Below are positions 41,749 through 46,446 of a stretch of DNA of 46,446 bases, piece after piece. The DNA is from Nonomuraea aridisoli (lineage in GTDB: Bacteria; Actinomycetota; Actinomycetes; Streptosporangiales; Streptosporangiaceae), in contig NZ_POUD01000038.1 of NCBI RefSeq assembly GCF_003236395.1, positions 1 to 46,446 of the forward strand. The letters are read 5' to 3'. The position numbers and the translations under genes are program-made. How positions within the stretch are numbered: the stretch's first letter is position 1; each line of letters opens with the position of its first letter. The notes under the pieces are model-generated. The model was not told the origin of the DNA, ran no database searches, and saw only the letters and a program-made list of their open reading frames with translations.

Positions 41749-42632
41749 CAGCCCCGCCCTCCCGTCAGCGTCACGAACGCGCTCTCCAGGTCGGTGCCCT
41801 CCAGGCGCACGTCCCTGACCCCCTCGTACGCGGCGAACAGGGCCCGCAGCGTCGCGTCGGAGTCGTTCGTGCGCAGCGTGACCGCGCGGCCCTCGACGCT
41901 CACCTGCCGCACGCCGGGCAGCGCCTCCAGCCCGGACGGGTCCGCGCCGTCGAGCGTGCAGCGCACCTCGGCGCCCCCGACCAGCGCCTTGACGGTCGCC
42001 ACCGGGCCGTCGGCGACCACCTCGCCCGCGGCGAGCAGGACGACCCGGTCGGCGTACTCCTCCGCCTCGGTCAGGTAGTGGGTGGCGAAGACGGCCGTGC
42101 GCCCGGCCGCCGTCCTGGCCCGCACCTCCTGCCAGAGGGCGCGGCGGCCCTCCACGTCCAGGCCGACGGTCGGCTCGTCCAGCACGAGCAGGGTGGGGTC
42201 GCCCGCCAGGCACAGCGCGAACCTGACCCGCTGGCGCTGCCCGCCGGACAGTGCCCCGACGCGGCGGCCGGCGAGCTCCTCGACGCCCGCGGCCCGCATC
42301 GCCCGCTCCGGCGGCAGCGGCCTCGGGTACATCCCGGCGACCGCGGTCACCAGCTCGCCCACCCGTACGTCCTCCAGCAGCCCGGAGTCCTGCGGCAGCA
42401 CCCCCACCCCGCCCGCGCGCAGCGCCTCCAGCGGCGGGCGGCCGCGCACCGTGGCCGTGCCCGAGCCGGGGGCGACCAGCCCGAGCCCGATGGACAGCAG
42501 CGTGCTCTTGCCCGCGCCGTTGGGGCCGAGCAGCGCCACCGTCTCCCCTTCGCCGACGTCCAGGTCGACGCCGCCGAGCGCCGTCACGGGGCCGTACCTC
42601 TTGGTCACGCCCTTGAATTCCCATGCGTTCAT
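41748..42632 (-). CDS. ABC transporter ATP-binding protein
   Basis: A 294-residue ATPase. Walker A is LLGPNGAGKS at about 34-43, the Q-loop is LPQDSGLLED, the signature is LSGGQRQRVRFA, and Walker B is LLVLDEPTVGLD, then the H-loop ATHYL. The C-terminal extension of about 75 residues is usual for drug-exporter (DrrA-like) ATPases. It is the first gene of the exporter-sensor operon. The ATG lies within an eight-base-pair inverted repeat with a second one just upstream. Confidence 0.92.
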   Translation of the reverse strand: MNAWEFKGVTKRYGPVTALGGVDLDVGEGETVALLGPNGAGKSTLLSIGLGLVAPGSGTATVRGRPPLEALRAGGVGVLPQDSGLLEDVRVGELVTAVAGMYPRPLPPERAMRAAGVEELAGRRVGALSGGQRQRVRFALCLAGDPTLLVLDEPTVGLDVEGRRALWQEVRARTAAGRTAVFATHYLTEAEEYADRVVLLAAGEVVADGPVATVKALVGGAEVRCTLDGADPSGLEALPGVRQVSVEGRAVTLRTNDSDATLRALFAAYEGVRDVRLEGTDLESAFVTLTGGRG

Positions 42633-42637
42633 GGGAA
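42618..42637. promoter_or_regulatory. Inverted repeat holding the ABC ATPase start codon
   Basis: TTCCCATG (42618-42625) and CATGGGAA (42630-42637) are perfect complements with a four-base loop. On the minus strand the start codon ATG (plus 42630-42632) is inside the stem. If it forms in RNA, it would mask initiation. Confidence 0.45.
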
Positions 42638-42640
42638 CAG

Positions 42641-42655
42641 CCTGCTCGGAGCAGG
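42641..42655. promoter_or_regulatory. Second inverted repeat in the ABC operon leader
   Basis: CCTGCTC (42641-42647) and GAGCAGG (42649-42655) are perfect complements around one base. It lies four bases from the start-codon hairpin and covers the only purine-rich candidate ribosome-binding site. It could equally be a protein-binding operator. Confidence 0.4.
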
Positions 42656-42692
42656 GGGACCGGGTGTAGTGCCGTACGTCAGCCGGGCCCGT

Positions 42693-42706
42693 ATGACGGA
42701 TGTCAT
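42693..42706. promoter_or_regulatory. Candidate response-regulator site upstream of the ABC operon
   Basis: ATGAC (42693-42697) and GTCAT (42702-42706) are inverted around four bases. CCGTACGTCA (42672-42681) lies close by and resembles LuxR-type regulator half-sites. The palindrome overlaps the stop of the upstream histidine kinase gene, where the ABC-operon promoter should be. Confidence 0.35.
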
Positions 42707-43863
42707 GCCGGCTCGGCGGGCAGCTCCACCGTGATCGTCAGGCCGCCCTCCTCGCGAGGGGTCGCCGTCACCGTGCCGCCGTGCGCGTCGGCGATCACCC
42801 GCACGATCGACAGCCCCAGTCCGCTGCCCCGCTCCGAGCGGAGCCGGTCGCCGTGCAGCCGCCGGAACGGCTCGAAGATCGTCTCGATCTCGTACGGCGG
42901 CACCTGCAACCCGGTGTTGGCCACGAGCAGCTCCACCCGCTCGGCCCGCCGCCGCGTCGTCACCCAGACCTCGCCATCGTGGTGGTTGTGCCGGATCGCG
43001 TTCTCCACGAGGTTCTGCACCAGCCGCTCGACGAGCACCGCCTCGCCCGCCGTCGGGGCCGGATCGAGCAGCCGGTGCACGGTCACCTTCCGCTCCGCCG
43101 CCTCCCGCGCGGCCTGGTCGAGGACGTGCTCGGCCACGTCCGACAGGTCGAACGGCCGCCGGTCGAGCACGGCCCGCTCACCCTCGGCCAGCGCCAGCAG
43201 GCCGTCGATGAGCCGCTCGTGCCGGGCGTTGACCAGCAGCAGCGACTCGCCCAGCCGCTTGACGTCCTCGGTGGCGTCCTGCCGCCGCACGGCCACGTCG
43301 ACGAGCGTCCGGTTGATCGTCAGGGGCGTGCGCAGCTCGTGGGAGGCGTTGGCGACGAAGCGCCGCTGCCCGTCGAACGCGCGCGCCAGCCGTTCGAGCA
43401 TAGTGTCGCAGGTCTCGGCCAGCTCGCCGACCTCGTCCCGGGGCCCCCGGTGGCCGATGCGCTCGGTCAGGTCGTGGCTCTGGGCCACCCTGCGCGCGGT
43501 CTCGGTGACCTTCCTGAGCGGGCGCAGCACCAGGCCCGACGCCTGCCAGCCGAGCCCGAACGCGGCGGCCGTCCCGGCGGTCACCGCGATCCAGCCGAAC
43601 GTGCGCAGGTCGCCGAGGACGTCGTCCTGGTACGCGCTCCGCACGTGCATGCCGAACCCGCGGGCGAGCTCGTACCCGTCGGAGTACCGCGGCGCGAAGT
43701 ACAGGTGGTGGTCGCGCGTGACCCTGATGAAGTCGGGAGTGAGGACCGAGCCCCGGTACTCCAGGCTCGATCGCACGACAAGATAGAGACCGGCGACGAC
43801 CGGCGCGGAGATCATGAAGAACACGGCCGCGCAGGCCAGCGCGGAACGCAGGCGCACGCTCAT
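42703..43863 (-). CDS. Sensor histidine kinase, HisKA type
   Basis: A 386-residue membrane kinase. Two transmembrane segments (about 8-30 and 88-112) flank a short extracytoplasmic loop of about 60 residues. A HAMP-like linker (LRPLRKVTETARRVAQSHDL) precedes the dimerisation helix with the histidine in RRFVANASHELRTPLTINRTL. The ATPase domain has the N box NLVENAIRHNHHDGEV, then FEPFRRL and GSGLGLSIVRVIADAHGG. The ATG overlaps the stop of its regulator gene (ATGA). The small sensor loop suggests a membrane-proximal signal. Confidence 0.93.
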   Translation of the reverse strand: MSVRLRSALACAAVFFMISAPVVAGLYLVVRSSLEYRGSVLTPDFIRVTRDHHLYFAPRYSDGYELARGFGMHVRSAYQDDVLGDLRTFGWIAVTAGTAAAFGLGWQASGLVLRPLRKVTETARRVAQSHDLTERIGHRGPRDEVGELAETCDTMLERLARAFDGQRRFVANASHELRTPLTINRTLVDVAVRRQDATEDVKRLGESLLLVNARHERLIDGLLALAEGERAVLDRRPFDLSDVAEHVLDQAAREAAERKVTVHRLLDPAPTAGEAVLVERLVQNLVENAIRHNHHDGEVWVTTRRRAERVELLVANTGLQVPPYEIETIFEPFRRLHGDRLRSERGSGLGLSIVRVIADAHGGTVTATPREEGGLTITVELPAEPA

Positions 43864-44516
43864 GGGATGCGGTACCCCGCTCCCGGCACGGTCACGATCA
43901 CCTGGGGCTCACCCAGTTTCTTGCGTAATTTCATCATCGTGGTGCGCACCGTGTTCGTGAACGGGTCGGTGTGCTCGTCCCACACCTTCTCCAGCAGGAG
44001 CTCGGCCGAGACCACCGCCCCCCGCGCCCGCAGCAGCTCCGCCAGCACGCCGAACTCCTTGCGCGCCAGCGGCACGTACCGGCCGTCGCGGAACACCTGC
44101 CGGTGCGCCCAGTCCAGCCGCACCCCCGCCCGCTCCAGCATCGGCGGGTCCGCCGGCCTGGACCGGCGGCCCAGCGCGTGCACCCGGGCCACCAGCTCCT
44201 CGAACGCGAACGGCTTGGGCAGGTAGTCGTCCGCCCCGAGGGCCAGCCCCGCCACCCGGGAGCGCACGTCGCCGGCCGCGGTCAGCATGAGCACCCTGAC
44301 CAGCCGGCCGCGTTCCACGACCGCCCTGCAGACCTCGTCCCCGTGCGTCCCCGGCAGGTCACGGTCGAGGACGAGCACGTCGTAGTCGTGCACGCCGAGG
44401 CGCTCGAGCGCCGCGTCGCCGTCGTAGGCGACGTCGACGGCCAGCGCCTCGCCCCGCAGACCCTCGGCTATCGAGTCGGCGAGCATCCGCTCGTCCTCGG
44501 CGACGAGAACACGCAC
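43860..44516 (-). CDS. OmpR/PhoB-type response regulator
   Basis: A 218-residue regulator. The receiver domain has E7-D8-E9 and phospho-acceptor D51 (YDVLVLDRDLPG), and K in DDYLPKPFAFEELVARV. The C-terminal winged helix ends EPQVIVTVPGAGYRIP, the usual OmpR-family finish. GTG 44516 is preceded by GGGGGT and starts exactly at the first beta strand (VRVLVAEDERML); the open frame to 44633 adds non-family residues. Two 11-bp-phased GCATAAC repeats about 50 bases upstream suggest autoregulation. Confidence 0.93.
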   Translation of the reverse strand: MRVLVAEDERMLADSIAEGLRGEALAVDVAYDGDAALERLGVHDYDVLVLDRDLPGTHGDEVCRAVVERGRLVRVLMLTAAGDVRSRVAGLALGADDYLPKPFAFEELVARVHALGRRSRPADPPMLERAGVRLDWAHRQVFRDGRYVPLARKEFGVLAELLRARGAVVSAELLLEKVWDEHTDPFTNTVRTTMMKLRKKLGEPQVIVTVPGAGYRIP

Positions 44517-44564
44517 CCCGTACCCCCAGACAGTCGGCAAAGAGCAACCAGTGTGGACCAGATC

Positions 44565-44582
44565 GCATAACGCGCGCATAAC
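44565..44582. promoter_or_regulatory. Phased direct repeats, candidate OmpR-type binding site
   Basis: GCATAAC occurs at 44565-44571 and 44576-44582, 11 bases apart. That is the spacing at which OmpR/PhoB-family dimers bind tandem half-sites. A related inverted GTTATCC lies at 44602-44608. The site is in the 155-base divergent region between the regulator and the GT-C-like gene, so it could control both. The rest of that region shows no other clear element. Confidence 0.5.
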
Positions 44583-44671
44583 CACTTCGGGTGACGCCGG
44601 CGTTATCCGCCACGGGCTGAACTGCCTGCCCACGGCCGGGAACCGCCCGGCCCGCGTCTCAGGGGTGGTTC

Positions 44672-46072
44672 ATGACAGCCGTCACGACACGGCCGCACCC
44701 GGACGGCTCGCTCATCAGGACGTCCAGGGGTCACCGGGCGCTCTGGTGGGTGCTCGTGCCGGCCGTCGCACTGCGCGTGCTCGTCATGCTGGGCTACGAC
44801 ACCGCCCAGCTCTACTGGTACGACTCCTTCACCTACTTGGACACCGCCGTGCACCTGCGCCCGCAAGGGGCCTTCCATCCGGCGGGGTACTCGTGGTTCC
44901 TCTGGCTGCTGCGGCCGTTCCGCAGCGTGGAGCTGATCGCCGGGGTGCAGCACGCCCTCGGGCTCGGCGTGGGCATGATGATCTACGCGCTGCTGCGCCG
45001 CTGGTCGCTGCCCGGCTGGGCGGCGGCAGCGGCGGCCGTGCCGGTGCTGTTCGACCCGGCGTTCCTGCGCCTGGAGCACGCGGTGCTGTCCGACCTGCAG
45101 GTGATCGTCCTGGTGACGGCGGCCCTGCTGGTGCTCACCTGGCGGCCCGAGGCGTCCGTACGGGCGGCCGCGGCGGCCGGCGTCCTGCTCGCCCTGGCGG
45201 GCCTGACCCGGACGGCGGCCGTCCCGCTGATCGGCGTGGCCGCGCTCTGGCTGCTCGTGCGCCGCACGCCGTGGCGCAGGACCACGGCCCTGCTGGTCGC
45301 GGCGGCGCTGCCGCTGGCCGCCTACGCCGGCTGGTACGCCCAGCACCACGGCCGATTCGCCCTGACCGGCTCCGACGGGGTCGCCCTGTGGGCCCGCACC
45401 ATGACCTTCGCCGACTGCTCGATCGTCCGGCCGCCGCCCGCCGAGGCGGCCCTCTGCCCGAACGGCACCGTCACCGACGCCGCCTCCGAGTACGTCTGGC
45501 ACCCCCGCTCCTCGCTCAACCTCCTGCCCGGCGACCGTTTCTCCCACAACGACCTGGCCCGGTCGTTCGCCCTGCGCGTGATCGCCGCCCAGCCGCTCGA
45601 CTACCTGCGCGAGGTCGTCCGGGACACCTCGCTCGCCTTCACCTGGGAGCCGGTCGCCCACCCGAAGCGGGTGCGCCCCCACACGTCCTTCCCGCGCGGC
45701 GCGTGGCCGCTGCCCGAGCAGCACGCCCTCATCGGGGAGGTCAGACGCGAGTACGACCCCGACATTCGCGGCATGAGCTCGGTGGAGCCGTACGCGTCGA
45801 TCCTGGCCGCCTACCGGTATCCGTGGCCGCTCCACGGGCCGCTGCTCGCCGTGCTGCTGGTGGCGGGCGGCCTGGGCGCGCTGCGGCGGCGGAGCGAGGC
45901 GCTGCTGCCGTGGTCGCTGGCGATGGTCCTGCTCGTCGGGCCGGTGGCGGCGCTCGACTTCGACCACCGCTACGTCGTGCCCGCCATCCCGCTGGCCTGC
46001 GTGGCCGCGGCACCCGCCATCCGGCGGGCGGTGTCCGCCGCCCGGCGGAAGGCCGCCTCCGGGCGCGCCTAG
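44672..46072 (+). CDS. Polytopic membrane protein, GT-C glycosyltransferase-like
   Basis: A 466-residue membrane protein with about ten hydrophobic segments between residues 25 and 450. The first loop after helix one holds YDSFTYLDTAVHLRPQGAFHPAGYSWFLWLL, with acidic residues where GT-C glycosyltransferases (PMT/ArnT superfamily) carry the catalytic aspartate. The large loop (about 240-355) has TFADCSIVRPPPAEAALCPNGTVTD with a possible disulfide pair. It would use a lipid-linked sugar at the outer face of the membrane. AGGGGTGG precedes the ATG. It is divergent from the OmpR-type regulator, which may control it. Confidence 0.7.
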   Translation: MTAVTTRPHPDGSLIRTSRGHRALWWVLVPAVALRVLVMLGYDTAQLYWYDSFTYLDTAVHLRPQGAFHPAGYSWFLWLLRPFRSVELIAGVQHALGLGVGMMIYALLRRWSLPGWAAAAAAVPVLFDPAFLRLEHAVLSDLQVIVLVTAALLVLTWRPEASVRAAAAAGVLLALAGLTRTAAVPLIGVAALWLLVRRTPWRRTTALLVAAALPLAAYAGWYAQHHGRFALTGSDGVALWARTMTFADCSIVRPPPAEAALCPNGTVTDAASEYVWHPRSSLNLLPGDRFSHNDLARSFALRVIAAQPLDYLREVVRDTSLAFTWEPVAHPKRVRPHTSFPRGAWPLPEQHALIGEVRREYDPDIRGMSSVEPYASILAAYRYPWPLHGPLLAVLLVAGGLGALRRRSEALLPWSLAMVLLVGPVAALDFDHRYVVPAIPLACVAAAPAIRRAVSAARRKAASGRA

Positions 46073-46081
46073 GCTCCCGCG

Positions 46082-46108
46082 CCCGCCGTACCCGGGTACC
46101 GCGGCGGG
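46082..46108. terminator. Candidate terminator after the GT-C-like gene
   Basis: A perfect 12-base palindrome GTACCCGGGTAC (46088-46099) is flanked by complementary CCCGCC (46082-46087) and GGCGGG (46103-46108). It starts 10 bases after the stop codon. It could form a long hairpin and end transcription, although no T-tract follows. Confidence 0.45.
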
Positions 46109-46148
46109 AGTATCGCCCTGCCGGGAAGGGGCGCACTACCGTGCAGGT

Positions 46149-46446
46149 GTGAAGACGATTGCCCTGGTGTGCGTCCTGGCGACGGCCGTCTTCTTCTCCA
46201 CGCTCATGGCCTACGGCAATCAGCCGGGCGCCCGGCCCCTCGACTCCCTCGGGTACGCGCTGCTGGCCGCCGCCGTGCTCGGGCTGACGTGGTGGCGCAG
46301 GCGGCCGGAGGCGGCGCTGGCCGTGTCCGTGGGCGCGGCGGCGGTGATCTTCACGCTCGGGTACGCCATCGCGCTGTGGCCGGTGCCCGCGCTGATCGCG
46401 GTGTTCACGGCCGTCGCCGCCGGACGGCGGGCGGCCGGGTGGGCGG
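46149..46446 (+). CDS. N-terminal part of a sensor histidine kinase, cut by the window edge
   Basis: A frame opens at GTG 46149 and remains open to the last base (99 codons). Two or three hydrophobic segments are visible: IALVCVLATAVFFSTLMAY, SLGYALLAAAVLGLTWW and AALAVSVGAAAVIFTLGYAI. The WWRRRPEAALAV turn is typical of the membrane region of NarL-partner sensor kinases in actinomycetes. The kinase domains are outside the window, so the assignment rests on this N-terminal pattern alone. It lies 76 bases after the GT-C-like gene. Confidence 0.55.
   Translation, partial: MKTIALVCVLATAVFFSTLMAYGNQPGARPLDSLGYALLAAAVLGLTWWRRRPEAALAVSVGAAAVIFTLGYAIALWPVPALIAVFTAVAAGRRAAGWA

Overview
The window is a very GC-rich, densely packed actinobacterial chromosome segment. 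GTG starts are frequent, stop and start codons often overlap within operons, and the gene set (large LuxR-family ATPase regulators, several two-component systems, a NACHT ATPase, DUF6493-like and MmcQ/YjbR proteins) is typical of filamentous Actinomycetota. The flavour is Streptosporangiales (Nonomuraea-like), but that placement is an inference from gene content. I see no rRNA, tRNA, insertion sequence, phage gene, CRISPR array or origin. No gene-free stretch exceeds about 160 bases. Many convergent gene pairs have stop codons 0-20 bases apart.

Layout. 1-8607 is mixed housekeeping: a thioesterase cut by the window edge, 6-phosphogluconate dehydrogenase (gnd), a HAD phosphatase, an SDR, an aldo/keto reductase, a ClpC-type unfoldase, an AlkD-like repair protein and one unknown. 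8608-15263 (minus strand) is an eight-gene operon in the order DeoR regulator, 1-phosphofructokinase-type kinase, EIIC, EIIB, EIIA (all mannitol type), zinc-dependent dehydrogenase, HPr, EI. It is a complete sugar phosphotransferase relay plus catabolic enzymes and regulator in one unit. Its promoter carries helically phased GTTT repeats and a palindrome that joins two divergent -35 boxes. 15366-19511 has a secreted SxxK-type hydrolase, a methyltransferase, a conserved unknown, an NmrA-like protein, a MmcQ protein and a CBS-pair protein. 19590-22154 holds peptide deformylase (def), an XRE-cupin regulator and a PLP decarboxylase on one strand, with a long operator palindrome inside the 3' end of def. 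22296-30199 holds a methyltransferase behind an AT-rich palindrome, two unknowns, an acetyltransferase with a short upstream ORF, an arylamine N-acetyltransferase, a serine-hydrolase-like protein that lacks its nucleophile, and a large DUF6493-like protein.

30224-34333 (minus) couples two RlaP-type nucleotidyltransferases to a 907-residue LuxR/LAL ATPase regulator. 34379-36244 is a propionyl-CoA-synthetase-like enzyme. 36357-39206 is a 949-residue NACHT STAND ATPase, the best immunity candidate here. 39210-42632 (minus) is an ABC exporter (ATPase, permease) followed by a histidine kinase and a NarL-type regulator; a 12-bp tandem repeat at the permease/kinase junction supplies several in-frame GTG codons. 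42703-44516 is an OmpR/HK pair, with two 11-bp-phased GCATAAC repeats upstream. 44672-46072 is a GT-C-like membrane protein, and the window ends inside a second NarL-type sensor kinase.

Most worth following up: the self-contained hexitol PTS operon with its chemical puzzle (mannitol-type permease beside a fructose-1-phosphate-type kinase), the NACHT protein, the nucleotidyltransferase/LAL operon, the GTG-bearing tandem repeat, and several strong palindromes that mark uncharacterised regulation.
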